Assembly (NCBI RefSeq): GCF_026241255.1
Contig: NZ_JAPHNC010000004.1
Coordinates: forward strand, 124,001 to 188,000
Reading direction: 5' to 3'
DNA length: 64,000 nucleotides
Source of the DNA: Helicobacter sp. MIT 21-1697
Lineage (GTDB): Bacteria; Campylobacterota; Campylobacteria; Campylobacterales; Helicobacteraceae
The notes beneath the pieces were generated by a model that saw nothing but the letters and a program-made list of their open reading frames with translations, was not told where the DNA came from and searched no databases. Below are positions 8,278 to 18,373 of this stretch, in pieces. The translations under genes were made by a program, and so were the position numbers. Position 1 is the first letter of the stretch; each line of letters starts with the position of its first letter.

Positions 8278-9041
8278 TGCGTAAAATGTCGCATTATTTT
8301 CGTTCTGCACGAAGCGCTTTCTCACTTTTTGAAGTAGTAGTGAGCATTGTTATTTTAGGTGTGATTGGGATAATATGCAGCTCTATGCTGTTGCAAATGA
8401 GCAAAAATATTGCTTATGTACGCAGCTTAAATAACCCAAGCCCTAATATAGCCCTTGCAAAAATTGAGAATCTACTGCAATATGCGATTATAGAATCTCT
8501 TATAGGCAATGGCGGAATACCACTTAGTGTAGCGAGTTCATCTCTTGCGTTTATGGCTATTGATGAGCAATCTTTGTTTGGTGGCGGATATAAAAATGCT
8601 CCAACTTCTATGCAGGGCGATACACTTCTTCCTTTAGTATCAATACATATTCAATCTCATCATAATGATTCATTGTATTTTGCAACTTTAAAAGGGTGGC
8701 AGCCACAGCAGGAGCTCTACCTTGTTACGCAGCCTAAAGAGGTTTTTACGCCCTATACCATTACGCACATTCATTCGCAAACTCTTGTGCTTGATAAGAC
8801 ACCAAGCCACACACCTTTTATTGCCTTGCCATTGCAATCGCACTTTATTGAATTGCGTGATAATACATTATGGCTTGATAATGCACCTCTTGCTTTTGAT
8901 GTCCTCTCATTTACAATTACACCTTTTTCTTTTACTCAAGGTATTTTTCTTGAATTAAACCTTTGTGTCGCCACACCGACAAAAAAGCATTGTGAAAATG
9001 GGGGCGTATGGCTTGATGAAATTGTAGAGAATATGCTATGA
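8277..9041 (+). CDS. Pseudopilin (prepilin-type N-terminal methylation motif), second
   Basis: 254 residues. The prepilin motif RSAFSLFEVVVSIVILGVIG is clear: cleavage expected after Ala14, Phe1, Glu5 and a hydrophobic helix. The remaining 210 residues form a large periplasmic part with a Cys pair near the C-terminus, as in minor pseudopilins of the GspJ/PilW kind. It is joined to its neighbours by a 1-bp and a 4-bp overlap. Processing would need a prepilin peptidase, which is not in this window. Confidence 0.75.
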   Translation: MRKMSHYFRSARSAFSLFEVVVSIVILGVIGIICSSMLLQMSKNIAYVRSLNNPSPNIALAKIENLLQYAIIESLIGNGGIPLSVASSSLAFMAIDEQSLFGGGYKNAPTSMQGDTLLPLVSIHIQSHHNDSLYFATLKGWQPQQELYLVTQPKEVFTPYTITHIHSQTLVLDKTPSHTPFIALPLQSHFIELRDNTLWLDNAPLAFDVLSFTITPFSFTQGIFLELNLCVATPTKKHCENGGVWLDEIVENML

Positions 9042-9448
9042 AAATATCCGCACAATCATCACAAAAACCTTCCAAGATTGCTCCTAATCGCAAAGGATTT
9101 TATATGATCTATGCTATTTTAATTATCGTCTCCGTAGGGATTGTTTGCACATTTTATTTGCGTCAGTCCTATCATCGCTCCCACACCCACGCTCATTTGC
9201 ACGCCAAAGCCCAGCTCTACCTCTATGCGCGAAGTCTTAAAGATATGGTTATATTTTGTCTCAAAGAGCGAGATATACCTACTTGTCAAATACAAGAATT
9301 TTCTTTTCCTCACAATTATCATTTTCGCACAACGCTGACAAGTTTAGATTCTCATACGCTTTTGCTTGATATACACGGCAGTATTTTGCACCCCTCTAGC
9401 AGCAATATTTTGCGCATTACTAAACGTTATGTGCTTCTTGTGCCTTAA
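9038..9448 (+). CDS. Pseudopilin-like protein, third
   Basis: 136 residues with an unusually long basic leader (about 20 residues) ending RKGFYMIYAILIIVSVGIV, a prepilin-type junction followed by a hydrophobic helix. The residue at position 5 is not Glu, which is typical of the GspK/PilX tip-type pseudopilins. The soluble part is rich in His and Tyr. It is the last gene of the run that starts at ccoN; about 95 bp of AT-rich sequence follows before the next gene. Confidence 0.6.
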   Translation: MKISAQSSQKPSKIAPNRKGFYMIYAILIIVSVGIVCTFYLRQSYHRSHTHAHLHAKAQLYLYARSLKDMVIFCLKERDIPTCQIQEFSFPHNYHFRTTLTSLDSHTLLLDIHGSILHPSSSNILRITKRYVLLVP

Positions 9449-9543
9449 TGTCTATTAAAGCACATCAATTTTCTTTATTGAGTTAAAATATGCTTTTTAA
9501 AGTTATACATATCAATCAATGAACTATTATTTATGGAGAGATT

Positions 9544-10734
9544 ATGCACGAAGCACCCAAAAATCGTTTTGAAGAAAAAATCCATATTTTAACTCATCGT
9601 CCGCGTTTTATGTTTGCACTTTTTTCTAGCACTTCTATGACCGTTTTTGGTAGTATGATTATTGCCACTTCAATACCTGCTATTGAGAAGTATTTTGTAG
9701 ATATTCCACATATTCAAACGCTTTCAAAGCTCATTTTGACACTTCCTGCACTTTTTATTATGCTGTTTTCACCATTGGGTGGAATCCTTATTGATAAATT
9801 TGGGCGCTTAAAGTTTCTCATTAGCTCTATGATTTTATGGAGCGTAAGTGGTGTGCTTGGAGCACTATGGGATAATATTTATTGGGTTCTCTTTACAAGG
9901 GCAATTTTTGGCATTGCCACTGCATTTGTTATGACAACTGCAAGCACATTAGTGGCAGATTATTATGTGGGCGAGGAGCGCGCAAAGGCTTTAGGCATAC
10001 AAGGTTTTGCAACAGCGTGCAGCAGCGCAATTTTTATGTGTATTGGTGGTATTTTGGCACATTTTGATTGGCATTATCCTTTTTATGTCTATGGGCTTGG
10101 CATTTTTTTGAGCATATTTGTTGCAAGCACACTTTTTGAGCCTCGTGTAAGTAAGCGCAAACAGATTCTTAAAGAAGCATACAAAAAAATCAATATAATG
10201 TCCATTTTGCCCTGCTATTTTTTTGGCTTTATTATTATGGTTGCCTATTATACTTCGCCTACACAGATTCCACATTTTATTATACAAAATTTAGGCAAAA
10301 GCGAAATGATAGTTGGCTTTTGTATTTGCGCTTCGGCTTTTGCATATGGTGTATCATCTCTTTTTTATCCAAGGATTAGGCAATTTTTATCGCTCAAGGG
10401 CATTTATGTTGTTGGATTTATGTGTATGGGTAGTGGATTTGCTCTTATTTTTATTTTACATAATATTTATGCAGTTGTGTTGGGATTGCTTCTTGTTGGC
10501 ACTGGTGGAGGCGCAATGATTGTGAATAATTCATCTTTATTGCTTAGCCTTGTCCCTAAGCAGCACATAGCAAAAGCCATCGGAGTCCTAAGCGCTACTG
10601 CGTGTTTTGGGCAGTTTGTATCGCCATTATTTTCTCAACCCATTGTGAATAGGTATGGAATCGTTCATCTTTTTTTGGTTGTGGCACTTCTTCTTTTCGC
10701 TATGTCTGCATTTGCTTTGTGCAAACCAAAATAA
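9544..10734 (+). CDS. Major facilitator superfamily transporter
   Basis: 396-residue polytopic protein with about 12 membrane helices, a cytoplasmic basic loop in the middle (about residues 200-215), and MFS motif A (GGILIDKFGRLKF) between helices 2 and 3. The arrangement resembles drug/H+ antiporters, but the substrate cannot be assigned. It has its own ribosome site (TATGGAGAGATT). It converges on the D-lactate dehydrogenase gene with only 6 bp between stops and no visible terminator. Confidence 0.85.
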   Translation: MHEAPKNRFEEKIHILTHRPRFMFALFSSTSMTVFGSMIIATSIPAIEKYFVDIPHIQTLSKLILTLPALFIMLFSPLGGILIDKFGRLKFLISSMILWSVSGVLGALWDNIYWVLFTRAIFGIATAFVMTTASTLVADYYVGEERAKALGIQGFATACSSAIFMCIGGILAHFDWHYPFYVYGLGIFLSIFVASTLFEPRVSKRKQILKEAYKKINIMSILPCYFFGFIIMVAYYTSPTQIPHFIIQNLGKSEMIVGFCICASAFAYGVSSLFYPRIRQFLSLKGIYVVGFMCMGSGFALIFILHNIYAVVLGLLLVGTGGGAMIVNNSSLLLSLVPKQHIAKAIGVLSATACFGQFVSPLFSQPIVNRYGIVHLFLVVALLLFAMSAFALCKPK

Positions 10735-10740
10735 AAAACT

Positions 10741-13638
10741 TTATAAAGCCTCACTGACTTCATCAACAAGATAAAGCAGATTCTGCCATATAATATTTGT
10801 TTTATCATTTAAGCCAATCTCACAAGTGCTAGAACTTGCGAATCCTCGCTTTAGGTGTTTATCTCCTTGTCTTTTTTGAGCATAAAATTCACCAAATTCT
10901 CTTAATGCACTCTCATTGAGTTCTGGGCATATAAAGCCTTTGTTTCCAGCAAACCCACAGCATTGAGTTTTGGTGTGCTTTATCACTTTCCCATTTGTGC
11001 AAGAGCTGGCTATGTAATCAAGCGCACTCTCCCAACCACCTTTTTTAGTAGCACACATTGCATAGAGTGCAATATCCTCATCTAAGGGGGTAATATGCAA
11101 TCGTTCTAAGAGCACATTTGCAATATATTGGGGCATATCAAAAATTTTTATATCATTTAGATTTTGCAAATCTAGTTTGTGTTTGATTGTGTGCATAAGC
11201 TCATAACTGCACGCGCTATGGTCGCATACAACTTCTATATTTTCTTCGTTTTCTTTCATTTTCCTTAGAGCCTCATAAAGCTCTTGTGCCTTTTGCTCTG
11301 AAGTTTTTGGATAATCTTTGAAAGCTTTGCCACAGCAGAGATTCTCAAGGTTATGTGGATAAATGACGCATATGCCCGCTTTTTTGCACAAAGATTCAAA
11401 GACTTCTTGTAAAGGGCGCTTATCTAATGCTTTCATTGAGGGTGCAAAAACACGATTTATGCAGGTGCTAAAATATATGACTTTTTTATTACTTTGTATT
11501 TTTGGCATAGAATCTTTAAATACTTTTTCATTTGCGCGTGACATACTTGTAGGAATATAAGGCGTGCCTAAGAGGTTTCTTGTTGCTTTGCTCCATTTGC
11601 TTATGGTGTTTGTGCCAAAAAAATAAGAGTTGAGATTCACAAATTTCACTCCCCCTTTAGCGAGTTTAAGAGTGCTGCTAAAATGTTTGCCTACATTTGA
11701 AGCGATAAATTGTGCAGTAGTAGAGGTGAGTGCGGGTTTAAGTGTAAGCGCGATTTTGGCAGTATCAATCTCTAGCGGACAAAGACTCGCGCACATTGAG
11801 CAAGTAGCGCAAGTATCTATGCCAAAATAAACATAACCATCTTTGAGTTCTTTGAGCTGCTGCTCTTCCTCTGCATTTTTGTCTTGTAAATCCTCAAGCC
11901 TTTTTATTTCCTTGCGCACAGCAATGCGTTGTCTAGGGGTAAGGGTAAGTTCTTTGCTTGGACAAACCTTTTCGCAGAATCCGCATTCCATACATTGATT
12001 GATAAAATCTTCTACTTCGCTTGAATGTTTGAGGTTCTTTAAATGAATCTGTGTATCATTTGAGATGATAACATCGGGATTGATGAGATGATGCGGGTCA
12101 AAAATTGATTTGATTTTTTGATTAATATTATATGCTTGTTTGCCCCATTCTTTCTCCACAAATGGCGCAATCATACGCCCTGTGCCGTGCTCTGCCTTTG
12201 TGCTACCTCCAAGCGAAAGAACAGAATCTACCATAGCTTCCATAAATGCACCAAAACGCGCACTTTCATCTTTATCATTTAAATTTGGTGTGATAATAAA
12301 ATGGACATTACCAGAGAGCGCGTGTCCAAAGATGATACCTGTAAAGTCAAACTTGGCAAAAAGCCGCGTGATTTCCTCAATGCCTTGCGCAAAAGATTCT
12401 ATCTCAAAGCAAATATCCTCTGTAATAACGATACTTCCGCTAGGACGCAAAGATGCAGAAAGTGGCAAAAGTCCTTTGCGAATCTTCCACCACGAAGCCA
12501 TTTCTTTTTCATTTGAGCTAAAGTTTTCGCCAAACAAACTTGGTGCTTTTGTGAGGGCTTGCGAAATGGTAGCTATTTTAGATTCTAAAGCCTTTTGTGT
12601 GGTATCTTCTAATTGCACAAGGAGTGCGCATTGCCCCTTTTTTACACTTAAAATGCGCTCGTCTATATCCCCTAAATGTTGTGCTGATTTCAAACACGCA
12701 TAATCCATTAGTTCAGCAGCAGAGACAATATCTTCATTGCTTGCTAGAATCTGCACTGCCTTTGCTGCAAGTGTGAGATTCTCATAAAAAAGCAATGCAC
12801 ACGCTTTAAAGGCATAATCACTTACGCATTCGTATTCCACTTGAGAGACAAAGCCCAAAGTCCCCTCTGCACCGATAAAAATATGATTTAAAATATCTTT
12901 TATATCGCTAAAATCAAGTAAAGTATTGATACTATAACCGGTCGTATTTTTGATAGCAAATTTGCGGCGGATAAGTTTGGTCAGCTCTTGAGAAGCCAAA
13001 ATCTCATCACGCAATGCTAAAAGTGCGTCTGCCTTGTCTTTATGGTGAGCTAAAAAAGATTGTATATTCTCATTTTGCTTTGCCCTTTCACTTGTGTCAA
13101 GCACAGAGCCATCGTGGAGTATTATGCGCACAGATTTAATAGTATTGTAGCTATTTTGTTTTACGCCACAGCACATACCACTTGAATTATTTGAGAAGAT
13201 ACCACCAATCATAGCGTTATTAATCGTTGCTGGGTCTGGTCCAATTTTTTTACCAAAGGGCTTTAATGCTTCATTTGCCTCGCTCCCTATCACCCCGCAA
13301 TCACATACAATACTTGAAGCATTATCTTGTATGGATATGTTTTGCCACCTTGCATTTGCAAGCACAAGCACACTATCGCTACACGCTTGTCCGCTCAAAC
13401 TTGTCCCTGCCGCACGAAATGTAAGCGGGGCATTGTATTTTTTGCTCAAAGCAAAAAGTTTTATAATCTCACTTTCATCAAATGCCCAAATCACCACACG
13501 CGGCACATAACGATAGCAAGAAGCATCTGTGCCATAGGCAAATCGGCGTAAATAATCTGTGTAGATTCTATTTTTAAAGATGATTTGTGCCTGTGCGATA
13601 AACCCTGTAAAGTCGGGTGTTTGCGTGTGAGATTGCAT
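10741..13638 (-). CDS. dld: FAD/Fe-S D-lactate dehydrogenase, single-chain GlcD-GlcF type
   Basis: Membrane-associated flavo-iron-sulfur enzyme that oxidises D-lactate (or another 2-hydroxy acid) and feeds electrons to the respiratory chain. The N-terminal half is a FAD_binding_4 domain (TFRAAGTSLSGQ, GADPATINN-like segment, TTGYSINTLLDF) with its C-terminal FAD-oxidase cap. The middle has two ferredoxin clusters, CMECGFCEKVCPS and CATCSMCASLCPL. The C-terminus has two CCG domains (CCGKAFKDYP, CCGFAGNKGF). At 965 residues it matches H. pylori HP1222 in plan. Clear ribosome site (AAAGGAGGAAAT). Substrate by homology. Confidence 0.9.
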   Translation of the reverse strand: MQSHTQTPDFTGFIAQAQIIFKNRIYTDYLRRFAYGTDASCYRYVPRVVIWAFDESEIIKLFALSKKYNAPLTFRAAGTSLSGQACSDSVLVLANARWQNISIQDNASSIVCDCGVIGSEANEALKPFGKKIGPDPATINNAMIGGIFSNNSSGMCCGVKQNSYNTIKSVRIILHDGSVLDTSERAKQNENIQSFLAHHKDKADALLALRDEILASQELTKLIRRKFAIKNTTGYSINTLLDFSDIKDILNHIFIGAEGTLGFVSQVEYECVSDYAFKACALLFYENLTLAAKAVQILASNEDIVSAAELMDYACLKSAQHLGDIDERILSVKKGQCALLVQLEDTTQKALESKIATISQALTKAPSLFGENFSSNEKEMASWWKIRKGLLPLSASLRPSGSIVITEDICFEIESFAQGIEEITRLFAKFDFTGIIFGHALSGNVHFIITPNLNDKDESARFGAFMEAMVDSVLSLGGSTKAEHGTGRMIAPFVEKEWGKQAYNINQKIKSIFDPHHLINPDVIISNDTQIHLKNLKHSSEVEDFINQCMECGFCEKVCPSKELTLTPRQRIAVRKEIKRLEDLQDKNAEEEQQLKELKDGYVYFGIDTCATCSMCASLCPLEIDTAKIALTLKPALTSTTAQFIASNVGKHFSSTLKLAKGGVKFVNLNSYFFGTNTISKWSKATRNLLGTPYIPTSMSRANEKVFKDSMPKIQSNKKVIYFSTCINRVFAPSMKALDKRPLQEVFESLCKKAGICVIYPHNLENLCCGKAFKDYPKTSEQKAQELYEALRKMKENEENIEVVCDHSACSYELMHTIKHKLDLQNLNDIKIFDMPQYIANVLLERLHITPLDEDIALYAMCATKKGGWESALDYIASSCTNGKVIKHTKTQCCGFAGNKGFICPELNESALREFGEFYAQKRQGDKHLKRGFASSSTCEIGLNDKTNIIWQNLLYLVDEVSEAL

Positions 13639-13704
13639 ATTTCCTCCTTTTGCTTTGTTTATTATTATAGCTTAGAGAAAATAAAAACAATGAATGTATT
13701 TCAT

Positions 13705-14130
13705 TTATTGTTTGTTTAGTATCGCCTTGATATGTCCTTTTTGCAAAGTAAGCGTATTACCACTTATATGAGCAGAGCTATTGCCATCGCCAAGAATGTG
13801 CATAAGCGTATCTTCAATTTCCATACTCTCTGGTGCGCACATCATACGCGTCATACCTGCACCATTATTAATGGCAAGTGTGTTGTTTGCCTTGATTTCA
13901 TAATTGCCAAAGAAATTATTACACCCAGCATTGCCATAAAAGCTTTTATCTACTTCAAAGCTTACAAATGCGTTACGCTCACCAAGTCTTATATCAATTT
14001 GTTTGTATCCATCATTTAATGCATTGAGTGTCCATTTGCCCAAAATATCTCTTTGCATATCTTGTGCATTTCCACAGCCTATTACCAATGCTCCCAATAT
14101 GCCCACGAAATAACAATATTTGAGCTTCAT
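13705..14130 (-). CDS. META-domain (HslJ-like) lipoprotein
   Basis: Has an N-terminal signal with a lipobox-like VIGC at about residues 16-19, then a META domain: GKWTLNAL, FYGNAGCNNFFGNYE and the MMCAPESMEIEDTL block are diagnostic. Family members include heat-inducible HslJ and secreted motility-associated proteins; the function is unproven. I chose ATG 14130, preceded by AAAGGAGTGGTA, over GTG 14136, which would overlap that site. It starts 19 bp after dnaE and is probably co-transcribed with it. Confidence 0.8.
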   Translation of the reverse strand: MKLKYCYFVGILGALVIGCGNAQDMQRDILGKWTLNALNDGYKQIDIRLGERNAFVSFEVDKSFYGNAGCNNFFGNYEIKANNTLAINNGAGMTRMMCAPESMEIEDTLMHILGDGNSSAHISGNTLTLQKGHIKAILNKQ

Positions 14131-14149
14131 TACCACTCCTTTTTGAATC

Positions 14150-17100
14150 CTATTCCTGCCATTGTAATTCTTTAAATACTTCTTTAATATGCGAATGCAC
14201 TTTTAAATGGCTGACAAAAGTATAGCCTAATATATCATTTTTGATGCGCACTCGTAGCTCACGCTCACCCTTAAGTTCTTGTGAATAAGCCTTGAGTTTA
14301 TCTAAAATACCATTTTGAATACAAGAAGAATCAACAACTACACACAAAGGCGTGCAAATATCAATTTCGCTAGGATTCATATCAAGTGGGATAACCTTTG
14401 TAGTTTCATCTTCTTGTGCAATATTTTTTATTGCGGGTTCTATTTTTTCTTTTGCAGCCTCTTCAAGGCTAAGAATCTTTAAAATACGCAGACTAAAGCT
14501 TTCCTCTCGCTCCTCTATTTTACATTTGAGCGCCAAAGGCATATCGGTATTAAAGTTTTCAAGTATATCAAGGTGTTTCTCAAATACCATTATTTCAAGC
14601 TTCCCGCCATAATCTAAAAACTCAATGTTCCCAAAAGGTTTGCCACTTTTTTTGCTTATCTTCCGTTTAATGGAGAGTATCTTCCCTACAAGCATACAGG
14701 TAGAATTAAGCTGCAACTGCTCTAATTCAATGCTTTTGACTATACCCTTAATGTTTTTGAGATTGTCTTTAAAGTTATCAAGCGGGTGTCCAGACACATA
14801 AATGCCCATACATTCATACTCATAATCAAGCAAAGTGCGTATGTCGTATTCGCCCTTATGTGTGATAGGTAAATATATATTAATCTCTACTTCATCTTCA
14901 CCAAAAAGTGAGTTATGTATCATCTCTTGAGCTTTGCTTTTTTCTCGCCCTTTATCACAGAGCATATCTATATACTCAAGCATACTTTTGCGTGAATATC
15001 CTAGATTATCTAGCCCTCCGGATTTAATAAGCGGCTCTAAAGAGCGTTTAGTGAGTTTAGAAAAATCTACTCTTGCGATAAAATCTTCCAAGCTCTTATA
15101 CGCACCATTTTTTTCACGCTCTTCTATGATATTTTCAATAGGCGCATCGCCTAAGCCCTTAATGGCGCTTAGTCCAAAAATAATTTTTTTCACTCCATCA
15201 AATTCGCCTACACCAAAATTATTTTCAGAAATATTCACGTGTGGAGGGACAATTTCAATGCCAAGTGATTTCACTTCATCAATATATTTTGCCACAGATT
15301 CTACTTTTGAAGTTTCGCTTGTAAGCATAGCTGCCATAAATTCGTGCTCATAATATGTTTTTAAATATGCAGTTTGATAGGTAATCATTCCATAAGCTGC
15401 AGCGTGAGATTTGTTGAATCCATATCCTGCAAATTTCACAATAAGTTCCCATAAATCCTCTGCTTTGTTGCGATTATAACCTTGTTTCTCTGCGCCATCA
15501 GCAAATTCTTTTTTTAATCGTAACATTTCATCAAGCTTCTTTTTTCCCATAGCACGGCGCACCAAATCTGCACCTCCAAGGGAGAATCCACCAATAGTTT
15601 GCACAATTTGCATTACTTGTTCTTGATAGACAATAACACCATAAGTGGGCTTTAGAATCGGCTCTAGTGCGTCTATGAGATATTCAATTTTTACTAATCC
15701 GTGCTTACGCGCGACAAAATCATCAATAAGGTCCATAGGTCCGGGACGATACAGAGAAATCATTGCCACAACATCTTCAAAATTGCTTGGTTTGAGCCTT
15801 TTTGCTATTGCCTGCATACCTTCAGATTCTATTTGGAATAGCCCTAGTGTGCTGCCACTCTGTATCGTTTCATAGACTTTAGAATCTTCCATTTCCATCG
15901 TGCTCAAATCAATATCTGCGCCATACCGCTTTTTAATAAGCTTGATTGCATCATCAATCACCGTGAGTGTTTTAAGTCCCAAAAAGTCAAATTTAATTAA
16001 ATCCACAGCTTCAAGCCAACCCATAGAATACTGCGTAGCGACACCATTCATTTTTTCGTTCGTATAAAGAGGGACTTTGTGCCATAGTTCTTCTTGAGAA
16101 TCTATCACAATCGCAGCAGCGTGTGTGCCAGCATTGCGTTTTAATCCCTCAAGCAATAGAGCATAATCCCATACTTGTTTTGCAAGAGGATTTGTTTCTA
16201 CGAGTTCGCGAATCTTTGGTTCTTTTTCCCACGCTCCATCTTTTTCTTTTCCATCTTTGCCTATATGCTTTGTAAGCGTGATATGAAGTTCTGCTGGAAT
16301 GAGCTTTGCGAAAGCATCAGCATCATTATAGGGCATATTAAGCACGCGGGCGACATCTCGTATCACACCTTTTGGAAGGAGCGAACCAAAGGTAATAACT
16401 TGCGCGACATTAAACTTGCCATAAGTATTTGCTACATATTCTATCATCTCGCCGCGTCTGCGTTGGCAAAAGTCCATATCAATATCGGGCATACTCACTC
16501 GCTCAGGATTCAAAAAGCGCTCAAAAAGTAAATCGTATTTCAGTGGGTCAATATTTGTAATCTTAAGCGAATATGCCACAAGGCTTCCTGCTGCAGAACC
16601 ACGTCCGGGTCCAACAGGGATATGATTTTGTTTTGCAAAATTGACAAAATCCCACACAATGAGCATATAACCGGGAAATTTCATTGAGTTAATCACTTCT
16701 ATTTCTTTTTCTAAACGCTCTTTGTAGAGATGATGAGATTCTATCGGAATATGTTTTAAACGCTCCTCCAATCCTTGACGACATTTGAAAGCAAAATATA
16801 CTGCATCATCAATAGATTCTAAAGGACAATTTAAAATCTGTGGCAGATTCTCTTTTTGTGCGTAATTTTGAGTATGTTTAAATGTAGGCGGCGTGGCAGG
16901 AGTATTTTTTAAGAGTATTTCGCCTGTGTGTTTGTTTTTAATCTCAATATTTTTTAAATCCAAGTTAAGCTGGCATTTTTGTGCAATTTCTTGCGTATTT
17001 TCTAGCACTTCAGGCACATCACAAAAAAGCTTTTGCATTTCCTGCGGAGATTTGACATAAAACTCCTTGACTGAATGCTTTAATCTATCTTTGTCGTTCA

Positions 17101-17806
17101 ATGTTTTACCCATTGCCACGCACATTGCTACTTCTTGTGCGCTCGCATCTTCTTGCAAGGAATAATGTGTGTCATTTGTCGCAATTACTTTAATATCAAG
17201 TTCCCTGCCAAGTTTGAGAATCTGCTCATCAATAAAAAGTTGGTCATTGATGCCGTGTCGCATAAGCTCAAGGTAAAAATCTTCGCCGAAAATATCTTTA
17301 TATTCTAGTGCCACTTCTTTAGCCACATCATAGCCTTTTACTCCAAATCGCACATTGCGAGGATTGCCCACATTGAGCTGCCAATTTATTTCGCCCTGCA
17401 GACAGGCTGAAGAACAAATAAGCCCCTCGCTCCTCTCTCTTAACAAAGCTTTGTTAAGACGAGGATAGTAATAAAATCCCTCAATAAAAGATTGCGAGGA
17501 GAGATACATTAGATTTTTATAGCCCACTTCGTTTTTGGCAAAGAGACAGAGGTGAAAACGTTGCTTGATGCTTTTATCATTGAGTGTATCGCCATTATGT
17601 AGATAAGCTTCCATACCGATGATAGGATTAAGCCCCTCTTCTTTCATACTCACATAAAAATCAAGTGCTCCAAACATATTGCCGTGGTCAGTAATTGCAA
17701 CAGATTCCATACCTAATTCGCGTATGCGTTTAGCTAGAAATTTGATTTTATTTGCCCCATCAAGCAAGGAGTATTCAGTGTGAAGATGAAGATGTGTAAA
17801 ACTCAT
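14150..17806 (-). CDS. dnaE: DNA polymerase III alpha subunit
   Basis: Replicative polymerase. The N-terminal PHP domain starts FTHLHLHTEYSLLDGA. The polymerase core includes GPGRGSAAGSLVAY and PDIDMDFCQ with catalytic acids. Helix-hairpin-helix, OB-fold (LVGKILSIKRKISKKSGKPFG) and C-terminal regions follow. At 1218 residues it is full length. ATG at 17806 is preceded by GAAAGGATATATTT. The META lipoprotein gene follows closely. No frameshift or missing motif seen. Confidence 0.97.
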   Translation of the reverse strand: MSFTHLHLHTEYSLLDGANKIKFLAKRIRELGMESVAITDHGNMFGALDFYVSMKEEGLNPIIGMEAYLHNGDTLNDKSIKQRFHLCLFAKNEVGYKNLMYLSSQSFIEGFYYYPRLNKALLRERSEGLICSSACLQGEINWQLNVGNPRNVRFGVKGYDVAKEVALEYKDIFGEDFYLELMRHGINDQLFIDEQILKLGRELDIKVIATNDTHYSLQEDASAQEVAMCVAMGKTLNDKDRLKHSVKEFYVKSPQEMQKLFCDVPEVLENTQEIAQKCQLNLDLKNIEIKNKHTGEILLKNTPATPPTFKHTQNYAQKENLPQILNCPLESIDDAVYFAFKCRQGLEERLKHIPIESHHLYKERLEKEIEVINSMKFPGYMLIVWDFVNFAKQNHIPVGPGRGSAAGSLVAYSLKITNIDPLKYDLLFERFLNPERVSMPDIDMDFCQRRRGEMIEYVANTYGKFNVAQVITFGSLLPKGVIRDVARVLNMPYNDADAFAKLIPAELHITLTKHIGKDGKEKDGAWEKEPKIRELVETNPLAKQVWDYALLLEGLKRNAGTHAAAIVIDSQEELWHKVPLYTNEKMNGVATQYSMGWLEAVDLIKFDFLGLKTLTVIDDAIKLIKKRYGADIDLSTMEMEDSKVYETIQSGSTLGLFQIESEGMQAIAKRLKPSNFEDVVAMISLYRPGPMDLIDDFVARKHGLVKIEYLIDALEPILKPTYGVIVYQEQVMQIVQTIGGFSLGGADLVRRAMGKKKLDEMLRLKKEFADGAEKQGYNRNKAEDLWELIVKFAGYGFNKSHAAAYGMITYQTAYLKTYYEHEFMAAMLTSETSKVESVAKYIDEVKSLGIEIVPPHVNISENNFGVGEFDGVKKIIFGLSAIKGLGDAPIENIIEEREKNGAYKSLEDFIARVDFSKLTKRSLEPLIKSGGLDNLGYSRKSMLEYIDMLCDKGREKSKAQEMIHNSLFGEDEVEINIYLPITHKGEYDIRTLLDYEYECMGIYVSGHPLDNFKDNLKNIKGIVKSIELEQLQLNSTCMLVGKILSIKRKISKKSGKPFGNIEFLDYGGKLEIMVFEKHLDILENFNTDMPLALKCKIEEREESFSLRILKILSLEEAAKEKIEPAIKNIAQEDETTKVIPLDMNPSEIDICTPLCVVVDSSCIQNGILDKLKAYSQELKGERELRVRIKNDILGYTFVSHLKVHSHIKEVFKELQWQE

Positions 17807-17971
17807 AAATATATCCTTTCAATGCGATATGTTATAAAAATTATTTTAGAATCTATAAAGTTTATTATAAAACAAACTCGTTTAGAAACACTTAAAATGA
17901 GAAAGATTCTTTATTTTAGCATTACATTTTCTATGTTTATAATTTGCATATTTATTTTATGGAAGAGATAG

Positions 17972-18373
17972 ATGATAAAGCTTTAGTGTATCCTAGCTTT
18001 TATGTGGATTTTGCCTTTAGGCATAAATGCAAAAGATGAGCTCAAAGAACATCTGTTGGCAGTTTTTGTAGGTTGTGAAGAGGCTTGGTGGTGTGCTGAC
18101 TTAGCATTCAATGATGATTTAATACTTCAAGATGACATAAAATCAATAAAAGCACCGAGTTTTGATTGCACAAAGGCTCACAATACCATTGAATCAATGA
18201 TTTGCAAAGATAAAGAACTTGCAGTTCTTGATGCACTTATGGCACAAAGATATACATATGTCAAAGATTATATTCCTATGCCTGTTAAGAGCAATCCGCA
18301 AAGCAAAACAAGAGTGTATCACGCAGCATTTGTCAAGCGTATCGTAAGAATGCGCAATAGTTTTAAGATTTAA
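17972..18373 (+). pseudogene. LprI/DUF1311-like secreted protein interrupted by an in-frame amber codon
   Basis: From ATG 17972 (GGAAGAGATAG before it) the frame reads MIKL, TAG (17984-17986), then CILAFMWILPLGINA-KDEL and an open frame to 18373. The interrupted piece looks like one signal peptide ending at Ala-Lys, followed by a mature protein with the SFDCTKAHNTIESMICKDKELAVLD pattern of the LprI (lysozyme-inhibitor) family. Its Cys pair is intact. Translation from ATG 18002 would give a weak, shortened signal. The amber codon could also be a sequencing error. Its end overlaps nusA by 11 bp, convergently. A 24-codon hydrophobic ORF (17897-17971) directly before it has no good ribosome site. 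Confidence 0.55.

Noticed and set aside
12140-12703. Long plus-strand open frame of 187 codons inside the D-lactate dehydrogenase gene
   Set aside because: It is antisense to a well-conserved FAD/Fe-S protein, Ser-rich as expected of a shadow frame, and has no ribosome site.
17897-17971. 24-codon hydrophobic ORF ahead of the LprI-like pseudogene
   Set aside because: No ribosome site; may be leader sequence only. Mentioned with the pseudogene and not called as a gene.
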